Shown: in pieces, positions 1-11,615 of the stretch
How positions within the stretch are numbered: position 1 is the stretch's first letter
How the letters are laid out: the number at the start of each line of letters is the position of its first letter
Assembly: GCA_039583875.1 (NCBI GenBank)
Contig: CM077159.1
Span: 1,758,812 to 1,822,811, forward strand
DNA: 64,000 nucleotides
Source: Platanthera guangdongensis
Taxonomy: Eukaryota; Streptophyta; Magnoliopsida; Asparagales; Orchidaceae
Direction of reading: 5' to 3'
Translations under genes and position numbers: made by a program
The notes under the pieces: model-generated
Told to the model about the DNA's origin: nothing
The model's input: the letters and a program-made list of their open reading frames with translations, nothing else
Database searches by the model: none

Positions 1-95
1 CGGATGATCGAAAATCAACACGAAGCCTAGCACCAACAGATTTAAGAAAACATATAAAAAGGTAACAACTATATAAAGTTAAACTGTTATAATTT

Positions 96-106
96 AACTC
101 ATACAT
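96..106 (-). other. Probable 5' splice site at the gag/protease junction, element A
   Basis: On the minus strand the gag tail reads ...DVVT and then runs straight into GTATGAG (from 104 downward), followed by AT-rich sequence with stops in the gag frame. The donor-like GT sits at the same point of the protein as the intron proposed in element B at 8032. The acceptor would lie outside the window. Confidence 0.45.
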
Positions 107-204
107 GTCACCACGTCAGCTTGTTTCATGGCCTCTTGCAGACCAAAATTATAAACTCTAGGCTGGGCTGGAGCATGATGGGATGCAGTTGACTCCACCG
201 CCTT

Positions 205-1182
205 CTATTTCTCTTCATAGGTCGCTTCAGGCTTCCTCTCGGACTTTGCACGTCCGCTCCAACATTCACGAGCAAAGTGCCCCGTCTTCCCACAGTTATA
301 GCAAGCTCCTGGAACTCGACTTGTGGTTGCCCCAGACATACCAGACGAAGGGGCTGAGTTCGAAATCTTCTACTTCTTGTTCCATCTACGGAATCTTGAA
401 TTTGCATTTGGCACTTTGAACTCTGCCTTCTTTTCCCCTAGGTCCTTCTTCTCTTGGACTTTCTTCACAACCTTTTCCAATGACCGGGCAAAATTGACCA
501 AGGCTAGGAAGCAGTGCGCCTTAGGCCCAGCAAGGAGTAATTGTAGGTCACCGCGTAGACCCTCATAAAATCGGTTGGACTTCCTCTCTTCTTCCGTAAA
601 CATAGCACCAGCATACCAACCCAACCATGTAAACTCGTGGAGATACTCGTCCACGCTTCTGGCTCCCTGAGTCAACCCAAGATACTGATTTTCTATCTCA
701 AGCTTCTGAGCAGAGGGTAGATATCTGGCCAAGAACAATCTTGAGAATTCCTCCATAGGCACATCATTAAGCTGTCTTCCCACCAAGAGATGAAACTCCA
801 ACTCATCCCACCACAGCCTCGCCTCACCAGCCAAAAGGAAGGTCGCTATGGTGGTCTTCTGCCACTCTTCAGTTAACGTGGCCGTCAAGACCCTCTTTAT
901 CGTAGAGAGCCAATCCTCAGCTTGAGCTAGCGTTCCAACACCATCGAACCTCGGAGGATTAAAGCCCATTACATGTTTGAGCTGTCTCTCCGTAGCCCTC
1001 CTCGGCTCTTCCTGATCCACTGCCAAGCGCTCCACCACTCTCGGCTCTGCCACCCTAACCGGTTCTTGCTCATTCATAGGAGGTGCGTGATGCATTTGAC
1101 CTGCAGGTTGGGCATTTATCATGGCAAAAATTGCTTCAGCCACCAACCTGATGGTTTCTGCTGAAGGAGGTGTTGTAGGCAC
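205..1182 (-). pseudogene. gag: gag of element A (capsid plus CCHC knuckle)
   Basis: Gag packages the element RNA into cytoplasmic particles. The open part (370-1182, 270 codons) has the gypsy capsid signatures FDGVGTLAQAEDWL, ARLWWDEL and the YLGLTQGARSVDEYLHEF helix region. No in-frame ATG is obvious at the 5' end, where the frame opens on a GTG, so the true start is uncertain. An in-frame TAG at 372-370 ends the frame. Beyond it the same frame continues through a perfect CX2CX4HX4C zinc knuckle (codons 303-262) to a second TAG at 207-205, and then to the usual gag C-terminal tail ending in VVT near 106. I infer nonsense decay rather than programmed readthrough, because there are two stops. 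A basic stretch (RRWNKK) precedes the first stop. Confidence 0.8.
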
Positions 1183-1454
1183 ATCCCTCAGTGCACTAAT
1201 TTCCGCTTATTGCGAACGCTCCGATTGACCAAAACCGCTCCTAGCTGCCTATAATAACAAAGAACCTAGATTTGACGACACACAAATTGCTAAAAGCAAT
1301 CATTAGAACACTCAGGTTCCACAAAATAAGTGTATTTTTCATTCCTATGTGGACATTCATGGGTTCTTTTTGATGTTATAATGATGACGCACATATGTGC
1401 TCACCACCACTTAAACGAATTCGCCGACGAATTCATTTAAGCCTGACCGTAACC

Positions 1455-1472
1455 AGAAGTCTGATACCAAAC
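1455..1472 (-). other. Primer binding site of element A
   Basis: The minus strand reads TGGTATCAGAC a few bases after the LTR end (ATTACA). This matches the first ten bases of the common plant initiator-Met-tRNA primer site. It fixes the LTR boundary at 1473 and the element orientation. The leader from here to gag (1183-1454) shows no other feature. Confidence 0.7.
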
Positions 1473-2056
1473 TGTAATGCCCCCATCCGTCGTATGGCAT
1501 ATAGTAGATGGTCCAGCTGGAACCCGACACCATATACCACGGACAGTCGGAAGGGTTACGTATGAATAACCAAACTATCCAATTAAGACTACTCGTCCTA
1601 ACACAGAGCATTCTAGCAAAAGCTTTTAAATAGTTGAAAGAACCCAAACTTGAATCCAAAAAAGCATGAATGTCCACAACCACTACAAATGGAATGAAAA
1701 CAAATAAACTGAAAGGTACACGAACTTATGGCCTTACAGAGGTTCACTTAATAAAGTAGTGATTTCCATACATCGGCTTGCAGGTCGGCCACACATGATA
1801 ATAAAAAGAACAACTATTCGCTTTGGCCTTCTAGGGCCAGCGCAGCAACATGAGCTCCAGCCCGCTATTTGGTACTCGGCTCTGCAGCACCTGCAAGCAA
1901 CATTCCACCACACGCTGGAAGACAAAGCAACGGTCAGCCAAAGCTGACCAAATTATAACGACCCCGCCCCTAACTCGGGATGGCGGTGCTCCTTCCCTGC
2001 AATTCATTAGCACAGCTAAACAATATAGTACAAATATGCTTTGCCATAGGTGTAGG
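1473..2056 (-). repeat. 5' LTR of element A, 3' portion
   Basis: On the minus strand the LTR ends ...GGGGGCATTACA just before the primer site. It starts about 1.3 kb earlier, at 16891, with TGTAAT, giving a perfect 6-bp terminal inverted repeat with ATTACA. This part is separated from the rest by element B. No second LTR of A lies in the window, so identity cannot be measured. Confidence 0.65.
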
Positions 2057-5000
2057 TGCACATCCCATGTTACTTCTAGACCCCTCAACTTAGATTGGGT
2101 TAGGCATGGGGTGAGATTTGAGGAGACCAACTAGGTTTGACCCCAGGTAGTGGGTGGTAGCCATGTGTGGCCCACTATAAGACCATAGTCAAACTAGGTC
2201 AAACTAGCCTAAGGGGGGACCCTAGCCACACCATGACCCCACCACATTGCCCTAACCCTAAAGACAATCTAAGTGGACCCTAGGGTATGTCACTGGGTCA
2301 ACATTTTGACCCCAGTTGACCAAGGTCAACCTTGGGCTTAATTTGGTCAAACCCACACCCATAGGCCTAATTAACCTAAGTGGGGCACCCCCTTGACCCA
2401 AACCAAGTTGGGTGGTGCCACTAGACTCATTTCCACCAGGTGGGGTCAGTCCACCCACCATAGTTGACCAGTCAACCCCAAAAGTCAAATTGGTCAACAA
2501 TTTGACCTAAGGAATGAAATGAAGGCCAAGTCATTCCCCCTTGGACCAAGCCCACCAAAATTGGCCCATAGTCAGCCCAAGTGAACAAGACCAACCCTAC
2601 CCCTCTAAATCAGGAGAGAGAATGCATGCAAGGGGGTAAAATTGGAAATTTTAGGAGAAGAGGAGAGAGAAAGAGGAATGAAGGAAATGGTGGCCACATG
2701 GCCACCCCATCAGCTGACTTAGGCTGCCCAAAACCAAGTGGCTGACCTCCCTCTTCATTTCCAGCAGAATTCCAGAGCTGAGAGCCACATGGCAGCTGGG
2801 TGAAATCTCCAAAGCCCAAAACCGAGCTAGCATTGGAGATATCTCCACTTATAGCCCACCTCAGTCCAAACAGAGCTCACCATCAGCTTCAGAAGGCCGA
2901 GAGGAGTGGAATTCGACTACTTACTCATGGAGAACGGTGGAGAATTGAACTTTTGGGGAGGAGCTCGCCGGCGCACCACCACCACGGCAAACCGCCGCCT
3001 GACCGCAGCCAAGCCCCGATTATGGTGCGTTTCACTTCACCTCTACCCGTACTAGCTTCTTAGATCAAATAGGCGAGAGATCGGGCTCAATTGAGCCCGA
3101 TGCCATGTGAGAAAATCGAGAGAATTCTAAGTTTCTGAAACCGCTCGGGATCGCCGTCGCCGCCGTCTTCCGCCGCCCCATCGCCGGGAAATGATAGCCA
3201 CCACCACCGTGAAGGTGATGGCACCATTGGCCGGAGGTGGCGACGTCTCAGCTGGCCGGAAACCGCCGGCAAAATCGCTCCAGGTCGGCTCGATCTCAGC
3301 CGTTGGCTGGAGGTAGACGATGAACAGATCCCGTCCGCTTTACTTTAAGATTCGTGCATAGATATTAATATGAATTTAATTTAATAAATGAATAGTAACA
3401 TTTCTGTCACATATATTCAGCCCTCTTGAATGTTAAATTTAGGCCTCCTAGATGCATTTCCAGACCTTAGACCCTCAATGAAAAATGTAGCCTAGGGTCT
3501 TACCTTTAAAATGCCACCATAAACATACATTTTGGAGTAGTGTACAGCCCTGTAGGACATTTCTCTTAGGACTGGTCCTAGACTAGGTCAAAAATTATAT
3601 TGGATGCCTTGGCCTCAATATTAGTCACCATGACCCCAAATTTTGGGCTCATGCATGATTATGGCTTACTTACCTCCTGCCAAAATTTAGGAATTTTTGG
3701 AAAAAAAATTTCCTATAGTTTTTGGTAAAATATCAAAATTTAAATAAATGATATATATGGAGTTCTATTCTCCCCATGGCCCCAAATTTTGGTGGTGGGT
3801 CAGTGGGGTCACCCTTGGTGCATGATAAAATTTTCAGCACCTCGGGTTCACTGCATGTTGGGGAATCCACTTGCATGTGCTAGCCTATGTTAAGGCTTGG
3901 TGTGCAAATAGCAAAAATGCAAATTGGTGAATTTAGCCCAATGGTTGCATGCAAGAATTATGAAATTAATTACAGTGGTTCATTAGGATAAAGTTCACCC
4001 CCCAAATTAATGAGGGAATTTTTGGGATCAAAATTCCATTTATTGGAATTTATTTTCATTATAGCTATTTTGGAATTAAAATTGAAAAATAGGATTTACT
4101 CAAGTACAAATCCAAACAACATTGCCAAGGCATAGATTACATCACATTTGACTTAGGAAAATTATGATTTCTCTGTTTTGAAGAACTTTGGAGTAGATAC
4201 CCTAAATTTCCCATTTTACCCTTATCATGATAAATCTTGAAATGATTGAATTTCACCTCTGAAAAAATTGGAATTTATTCTACTATTATAAAATGTTGTT
4301 ATTGGCTTCATAAATTTCTCAGAATTTATGGATGCATTACTTGTGTTAAATTAGTACAATGGCATTTTGGTAAATACCTTATATTGGAATCCCATAGGCC
4401 ATCTTGCATTAAATGTTGATGATTCTCTGCCAATAACCATAATTTAGTGTCCTAAAGCTATGTAATTTTTCTGGAATTTTTGAGTATACAATGCTTAACT
4501 TCATTTGGAAAATGGATTATTTGTGGATTGATATTAATTGCAAATGATAATAAATAATTAAAGGAAAATTATGAAATTCTGTAGACAGTAATATACCTTG
4601 TCAATATACATCTCAGGAAAAAATTCCCTAGGTCAGTAGATGCTTAATCAAACCACTTCATGTGTAAAGTGACCTAGCATTTTAAATTAAAAGAATTAAT
4701 TAAATGATTATTTGGCCAAGAAAATTAAGAAATCCTTAGGGTAGTTCCCTTAGTCCATAATACCTTAGGATAAATAATTAGAGGCAAGATGCCTTAAGTT
4801 TTGGAAGATCACATTTCTAGGGTAAACATAGGTCATGGTCTACATATAACACAAATAGGTCTTACCTTAAGGAATTACCAGGGGATTGATTATCGGCAGA
4901 AATAAGATAGAGTTCAACATGAGTAACCCTGGTGGGTAGAGTTGTCTTGGTGAGGGATTTAAAGTGCAAGTCTTAGCTAGCAACTGGAGCGGGGATCGGC

Positions 5001-6730
5001 GGAAGACCGTCGGTTCCCGGTAATAACTTAAGTCACTAGGGTTATACTAAAGCAATAAGGAGAGCTGGGAAGATACATGGGTAGCCATCAACTAAAATAA
5101 ATATCCTTGCGAAAGGGAACGCTGGGCGTAATCCCAACACAGTTCCTAGTGCCCCTTGAGAGCCCTTCACAGGGAATACCGGGGCAGTCCTGGGATTAAC
5201 CTAAAATCTCTAAGTATAATAAACCGTAGGCAAGAGTAGTTTAATAGGTTAGGACATTGTTGTACCTTCTCGCCCGTGTGGGGGCTGGAGAGATTCATGA
5301 TATATGCTCACCCGTTTGGGGTTCGAGGGAGTTGACACAAAGGCACTGATGTGCGTTCTCACCCGGGTTTGGGTTTGAGGGATTCAGGACGGGTTTTGTC
5401 CTGCGAGCGGAAGGCTCGGTATGAATTACTTGCATGTGCATAAATATCGTGGAGGGGCATGCAGTACCGGCCATTCGTCACACCGATGGCAGTACGGTGC
5501 ACCAGGCGGTTGTGGGAGTTAGAGGGGCCAGTGGGTTGTTTTACACTGCGGTCTGGAGGACGACCCCCGATAACACACATCCGACCCAACAAGACTGACG
5601 GGTTTGTCAGCAAAGTACGTACGCGAGACTCTAGAGTGCACCTTGGACGTGTACAGAGGCGTATGAGAGGGGTCTAAGGCTTGGTAGTGTGTATACCGGT
5701 CTAGAAGCGGAGACGCCCGCTCCGCTGCTGCCGTAGCCACAGCGGTGGTACCCGAGAGTGATGCTAGCTCTCAAAAAGTGGGAACTAAAGGTCTGTGATC
5801 ACAGAGTCGTTGTGTGTGAGTTGCACTTGCCTGCGCATAAAATTGCATCATATCATTCATTCATATTAGGTCATACGCTTCATAGATCCTTATCATATAA
5901 ATTAGTATGGGCTCTTTTATATGATAAGTTAAATTTCCTGGAAATCCTAACTTATATATTTGTATGGGCATTTATATAAGTTAGGGTACGTTTGTGATGA
6001 TAGCATAGTGGTAGCTTAGCTTATTTACTTGTTCCTACTGCTGCTTCTTTACTTTTTCATTACTGCACTACTTGTTACTTGTACCGTACATAGAATTGCT
6101 AGAGTAGAACTACAGTATTTATTACATCATTAGTTAGATATTGTCACCTGCTTCCACTTTGTTACCCCTTGTTGTCCTCCGCTTCGTCCTCCCGCTCGGT
6201 GCCTAGGAGCTGCGGGGCGAGGTGCGGAGGAAACGACTTAGTCTTTTTGACTAATGGTCGGTGACCAACTATTTTTAGGAGCCCGTGGAGATGGAGCACC
6301 AGCATGTCGAGGAGGCAGGGCATGAGGAGCAGATACCACTTCAGCAGACTACTACCACTACTGTGCGTCCTCAGGTGGGACGAGTCTTGATGTTCTAGTT
6401 TAGCTTCCGCATTTACTATTTTGTGAGAGAGAGAGATTTGATGTACTGGGCATAAGCCCTTTTTACTCTTTCTTCTGTACTTTTCTGTGGACTAGTGATG
6501 TACTATTCATTTCCTTTATATGATTGTACTATGACTTGTGGACTGATAGCATTTTATACTCAGTTATACTTCTTATTTCTCATATTGGCCTACAGGTTTA
6601 TGATCGTACTAGCCGGCAGAATCGGCGTGTTGCGGTATCGACTAACCCATGAGTTAGTGCCACCGTAAGACGGCGGTTCTGGGCATAAGATCCGGTAGCC
6701 CTCCTTGGTAAGGGGGAGGGGGGTCTTACA
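2057..6730 (+). repeat. 5' LTR of element B
   Basis: This 4674-bp LTR starts TGCACATCCC, where the 3' copy has TGTAACATCCC, and ends GGGTCTTACA. It aligns along its length with 11616-16177. It holds no transposon gene; short open frames repeat in both copies but lack domains. It carries 118 bp (4791-4908) that are missing from the 3' LTR. Confidence 0.93.
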
Positions 6731-6749
6731 AACTGGTATCACTTGAACA
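6731..6749 (+). other. Primer binding site of element B
   Basis: Directly after the LTR terminus TCTTACA comes AACTGGTATCACTTG. The core TGGTATCA matches the initiator-Met-tRNA primer site. Bases after it have diverged from the usual TGGTATCAGAGC. Confidence 0.75.
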
Positions 6750-6881
6750 ACGATCATATGAGAAAGAAGTCCACCACATGGGACCACCCCCGCCCCAGCA
6801 TTAGTTTGCGGACAAACTATGCAGCGGAAGCAGTGGTGTGCCCATGTACAAAAGTCATAGAAATGGTCCACAAAGTACAAT

Positions 6882-8031
6882 TTGATAGGCCAATTTTGCT
6901 TTAACCTTACCTTTATGCAACCTCCACAGGTCGCAGCGCCGCAAAATGTGGCTCCTCCCCCTCCAGCTGCCACTCCATTCCTACATACGGAGATGGGGCA
7001 GACCCTGACGGCGATTTTGGATGCCTTTAGAGCCCAGCAAGTCCCGGCTCCACAGCCAAATCCGGGGTCGAGCTGGCTGAGTGCATTCAAGAGCCTGTCC
7101 CCACCGACGTATCGTGGGACAGAGGATGCAGTGAAGACGGAAGAATGGCTGGAGGCCATACACGAGATCTTAGCAGGCATCAGCTGCCCAGTCGGCCAGG
7201 CAGTACCTCTAGCCACCTCCGTGCTAGAGGCTCATGCAAAGAGATGGTGGAAATCAGTCCGGGAGACTACTTATGCAGACTTTGAGCTGTCAGAGATTTC
7301 TTGGGAGGAGTTTGGCGATGTGTTTCTGGAGCACTTCGTCTCTGCTACGGACAGGGATGCTTTGGAGGAGAGGTTTTTGAACCTCAAGCAGGGGACCAGA
7401 TCAGTGATAGAGTACCAGAGAGAGTTCTCCCACTTGGCCAGGTTCGCAGGGATTCAGGACACCGACGACAGGAGGTATGCAAAGAGGTTTTACCGGGCCT
7501 CAGGGATGATCTGAGGCAGGCTCTGTTATTCATTTCTCATGGCACATCCAGGCAGATCATCGAGATGGCGAAGAAGCTGGGGGCTGACCAGCTGATGGTG
7601 CGAGCCGGAGGGAAGAGACCATTTGATGGATCGGCATCAGGTGAGAGCAGTAGGGGCTCTCAGAGGGGCAGGACCATTGGATACAGGAGGGGTGGGGGAC
7701 GTCGTCGTCCCAACTTCAGGCAGGAGCAGGGGCCTCCTCCAGCTTTGGCTCCCCCACCTCTACAGATGCATGATCCGAGGAGACAGGATGACCGAGGCCA
7801 CCGACAAGTGGTTTGTTATGGGTGCCGCCAGCCAGGGCACATCAGGTCGGAGTGCCCGCACCGATTCCATCCCCCCCTCCTCCTCCACCTCCAGTGGCCC
7901 CTGTACAGCAGGGCCGAGGACGAGGCCGAGGACGAGGCCGAGGCCGGGGATATCATGGCAGGAGGCGCGAGCAGGAGCAGATATACGCCTTGGACCTCAC
8001 AGAGCGAGGAATCCCGAGGAGGTCATTACAG
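6882..8031 (+). pseudogene. gag: gag of element B (capsid plus CCHC), frameshifted
   Basis: The capsid region is open from 6882 (alternative ATG at 6915) to 7514, with YRGTEDAVKTEEWLE, AKRWWKSV and LKQGTRSVIEYQREF, all typical of gypsy capsids. A shift near 7498 moves the path into the next frame. That frame continues through the C-terminal helix and a CCHC knuckle (CYGCRQPGHIRSEC, about 7817-7858). Another shift near 7865 leads into a proline run and a GR-rich repeat, and a further shift near 8000 leads into the conserved tail ending EEVITG at the donor site 8031/8032. The product would be the nucleocapsid-type structural protein. This copy is broken by at least three shifts. Confidence 0.85.
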
Positions 8032-8133
8032 GTACTTGAAGTTAATTTTGAGTTTTCTTAAATTTTTCAATGATATATATATAGTACCTGGAACCATAGG
8101 ATAACAATTAACCTTCACATAAACAAACCTCAG
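8032..8133 (+). other. Probable 102-nt intron between gag and protease, element B
   Basis: The exon ends ...ATTACAG. The intron starts GTACTTG, is AT-rich with stops in the gag frame, and ends ...AAACAAACCTCAG. Removing 8032-8133 brings the conserved gag tail next to sequence coding the usual residues just before the protease DTGASHSFV motif, with one further 1-bp shift about 20 nt into the exon. The donor sits at the same protein position as the donor-like site of element A. GT-AG ends, base composition and restored homology all agree. No transcript evidence is available here. Confidence 0.6.
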
Positions 8134-9538
8134 GCATAGTCATGATCAGCGCAAGCCTGCCCATACTATTTTCGACACGGGTGCGTCACACTCGTTCGTA
8201 TCCGAGACCTTCATCGACGGACTCGAAGGCGTGGAGAGGTTCCCTGGACTAGAGATGAGGGTACGCCTACCCGATGGGTCGGAGCTGCGGACTACTGCAC
8301 ATTGTGACATGGAGGCCGAGATTGGCGGCAAGGCTTTTGAGGCGCCGGCGACTATTCTGAAGCTGCAAGACTTTGACTTGATCTTGGGCATGGCCTGGTT
8401 GCACCGGAACCATGCCCAGATAGATTGTCCGTCCAGGAGGATCACGCTGAGACATGGCGACTCTCATGTTATCGTTGAAGGTATCCAGCCTGTCTGCCAC
8501 CTACTATTGTCTTCTATACAGGCTGTGAAGGCCCATGAGCAGGGTGAAGAAGTCTATATTGTCTGCTTCGAGATGGTGGGGACAGAGGCGACTATCTCAG
8601 ATATTCCGGTGGTTCGGGATTTCTCCGACGTATTCCCGGAGAAATTGCCCGGGCTACCGCCTGCTAGAGACTTGGATTTCAGGATTCAGCTAGTGCCGGG
8701 AGCGAAGCCGGTGTCCCGAGCACCCTACAGGATGGCCCTAGAGAGTTAGCAGAGTTCAGAACTCAACTGCAGGAGCTAGTCGAGTCAGGATTTGTACGGC
8801 CTAGTTCATCGCCATGGGGAGCGCCAGTTCTATTTGTGAAGAAGAAGGACGGATCACTGCGATTATGTATAGATTACCGGGAGCTGAACCGTTGACGGTC
8901 CGAAACACCTACCCTCTGCCTCGGATAGATGAGTTATTTGACCAGCTACAGGGAGCATTCTGGTTCTCCAAGTTAGATTTGCGATCCGGCTATTATCAGC
9001 TCCGTATCAGGGAAGAAGACATACCGAAGACGGCTTTCAGTTCGCGCTATGGATTATACGAATTCACGGTGATGCCTTTTGGGCTCACGAATGCTCCTGC
9101 TGCATTCATGAGTCTGATGAACCGTGTTTTCGAGCCTTTCTTAGATCGCTTCGTGATAGTATTCATCGACGACATCCTTATATATTCTCGGACTCAGGAG
9201 AGCATACGGAGCACTTGGCACAGGTCCTGCAGAGGTTGAGGGAGACACAGATGTACGCAAAATTTTCGAAGTGCCAGTTCTGGTTGCAGGAAGTGGCTTT
9301 CCTGGGGCACACGATCAGCGGGGCTGGGTTAGCAGTGGACCCGGCCAAGATAGAGACAGTGAGGGATTGGCCACGGCCGAAGACCGCATCTGACATCCGC
9401 AGTTTCTTGGGACTAGCAGGCTATTACCGCAAGTTCGTGGAGGGGTTCTCGAGGATAGCACTCCCCCTCACGTCCTTGAGTAGAAGGATGCAGATTTTGT
9501 TTGGTCAGAGCGGTGTGAGGCGGCTTTTCAGGAGCTAA
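8134..9538 (+). pseudogene. pol: Protease and reverse transcriptase of element B, frameshifted
   Basis: The aspartic protease site DTGASHSFVSET is at about 8177-8212, and the frame stays open to 8749 through the linker preceding RT. A shift near 8740 and another near 8890 separate the RT fingers ([15 protein letters not shown] region) from the palm. The palm and active site FIDDILIYS (about 9163-9189) lie in the 8814-9239 frame, and the connection to the thumb needs another shift near 9205. The thumb and connection ([12 protein letters not shown]) are in 9215-9538, followed by a further shift near 9490. Motifs and order are those of Ty3/gypsy pol. The enzyme would copy the RNA into cDNA in the particle, but this copy cannot. 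Confidence 0.88.
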
Positions 9539-11529
9539 AGGACCGACTCATCTCATCCCCCATTCTTGCGCTTCCATCCGGGAGCGAAGGATTCCAGATC
9601 TACACAGACGCCTCTTACCAGGGGATGGGTGCAGTCTTGATGCAGCATGGACACGTTATCGCTTATGCTTCGAGACAGTTGAAGAAGCATGAGCATAACT
9701 ATCCAGTACATGATCTAGAGCTCGGGGCTGTGGTTTTCGCCCTGAAAATATGGAGGCATTACTTATATGGGATTCATTGTGACATCTTCTCAGATCACAA
9801 GAATCTCAAGTATATCGATACTCAGAAGGACCTAAACCTGAGACAGAGGAGGTGGCTGGAATTTCTCTGTGATTATGATTACAAGATCCACTATCATCCG
9901 GGAAAAGCGAACACGGTTGCGGATGCTTTGAGCAGGATGGCCGGCACTTCTGGACCGGAGCCCCGATTGATGTCCATAGAGCTGCTTCAGATGATGGAGG
10001 ACATGCACATTACCGTGGTGTCCGAGACCGAGCCAGTGGTATATAGAGAGTACTTGAGCTCAGTGATCAGCTGCGATGATATACAGGAGCGCATCCGAGC
10101 ACATCAGAGGCTGGATGCTGCGTTACAGCCGATTTTCAGTGCCCTAGAGAGGGGCAAGGTCGAGGACTATACACTACATGATGATCTTCTTCGGTTCCGG
10201 GGGCGCATCTACATACCAGCAGGGGGCAGTATTCGAGATGACATACTCCGAGAGGCACATTGCTCGAGATATTCAGTGCACCCTGGCATCACCAAGATGT
10301 GGGCAGATTTACGGAGATCTATGTATTGGCCCGGGATGAAGAGGGAGATCACGGATTTTGTGACCCATTGCGAGACCTGCCAGCGTGTGAAGGCGGAATG
10401 CAAGAGCCCGGGAGGTTTACTACAGCCACTGCCAGTTCCAGAGTGGAAGTTCGAGGACATTGCTATGGACTTTGTACACGGATTGCCTCGCTCCCACTCC
10501 GGACATGATTCTATATGGGTTATAGTGGACAGATTGACCAAAGTCGCGCGGTTTATTCCAGTTCGGAAGGATGCCCCAGTCGCAGTTCTGGTGAGACTAT
10601 TTGTGGAGCAGTACATCAGATATCATGGTATCCCCAGGACTATTGTTTCGGACCGTGATGGTCGGTTCACTTCGAGCGAGTGGAGGGCCGTACATGCTCA
10701 CTTGGGATCTCGGCTTACCTTTAGTACCGCCTTCCACCCGCAGACCGACGGACAGACCGAGCGGACCATCCGGACCATGGAGGACCTGCTCAGATTATGC
10801 ATATTGGATACGGGGAGGCCTTGGGAGAGGCTGCTACCATTGATCGAGTTCTCGTATAATAACAGCCACCAGGCTAGCATCAGGATGGCTCCGTACGAGG
10901 CTCTTTATGGGAGGAGATGCCGGACACCGCTATCATGGGTACAGGATGTGGATACCAGGGCTCTGGGATCTGATTATATAGAGGACACTGAGGCTCAGAT
11001 TCGATTGATCAGGGATCGGCTACTGGAGGCCCAGAGCAGGCAGGCAAAGTATTATGATGCTCGGCACCGGCAGGTGGAGTTCCAGGTTGGAGACAGGGTA
11101 TTCTTGAAGATACGTCCGGTACACGGTGTTTCACGGGTGCGGAGGCACAAGAAGCTCAGTCCACGATACATGGGGCCCTACCTGATCCTGGAGCGGATCG
11201 GCCCCTTAGCTTACCGACTGCAGCTGCCATCGGAGTTGGGTGCACTACATGACGTCTTCCATGTCTCTTCCTTACGGAGAGCTCTCCTTCGGCCGGAGCA
11301 GCACATCACTACTACAGCCGGACCGGTAGAGCCTGACAGATCAGTGAGATTGGAGCCGATCCGGATTGACGATACAGCCATCCGAGTGTTGCGGAAGAAG
11401 AAGGTTCCCCTGGTGAAGGTGTTGTGGTCCAACCATGGACGGGAAGAGCACACTTGGGAGCCGAGAGATCTGATGCTGGAGCAACACCCGGAGCTATTCG
11501 CATCAGGTACATTTAAGTTATGCTTTTAA
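9536..11529 (+). CDS. pol: RNase H, integrase and chromodomain of element B
   Basis: The longest open part is 9625-11529 (634 codons). The RNase H start (YTDAS) lies just upstream, at about 9600. In residues of that frame: the RNase H remainder occupies about 1-105 (TVADALSRM). The integrase HHCC finger has C249/C252. The catalytic triad is D282, D343 and E379, with the expected 35 residues between the last two. The C-terminal GPY-type region is followed by a chromodomain at about 565-625 (RKKKVPLVKVLW...HTWEPRD), which in chromoviruses targets heterochromatin. The frame is intact to its stop, although everything upstream is shifted, so it is a polyprotein end and not an independent gene with its own start. 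Confidence 0.9.
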
Positions 11530-11569
11530 GATTCTTGATAATTCTTGCAATTAGAACCCCGTAGACCCG

Positions 11570-11615
11570 AACTTAAATTTCGGGGACGAAATTATTTTCT
11601 TGTTTATTGGAATTT
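11570..11615 (+). other. Polypurine region before 3' LTR, element B
   Basis: Shortly before the 3' LTR lies the motif TTTCGGGGACGAAAT (about 11576-11592), a well-known pre-LTR motif of plant chromoviruses. The usual purine run directly abutting the LTR is weak here: TATTGGAATT precedes TGTAACATCC. Confidence 0.6.

Larger units (their letters stand above)
1..2056 (-). mobile_element. Element A: Ty3/gypsy LTR retrotransposon, partial
   Basis: Read on the minus strand, this holds the LTR 3' end (1473 upward), a primer site, a leader, a gag gene and the start of a probable intron, and then leaves the window. Protease, RT and integrase would lie to the left. The LTR is interrupted at 2056/2057 by element B and resumes at 16178. 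The interruption is certain because GTAGG is duplicated at 2052-2056 and 16178-16182. The gag type (gypsy capsid followed by a single CCHC knuckle) fits a Ty3/gypsy chromovirus-like element, but no polymerase is visible to fix the clade. Gag has in-frame stops, so this copy is probably dead. Confidence 0.8.

Noticed and set aside
5359..5979. Small frames of 70-85 codons repeated at 5359-5979 and 14830-15426.
   Set aside because: They are present twice only because they sit in the two LTRs of element B; no start context or homology is recognised.
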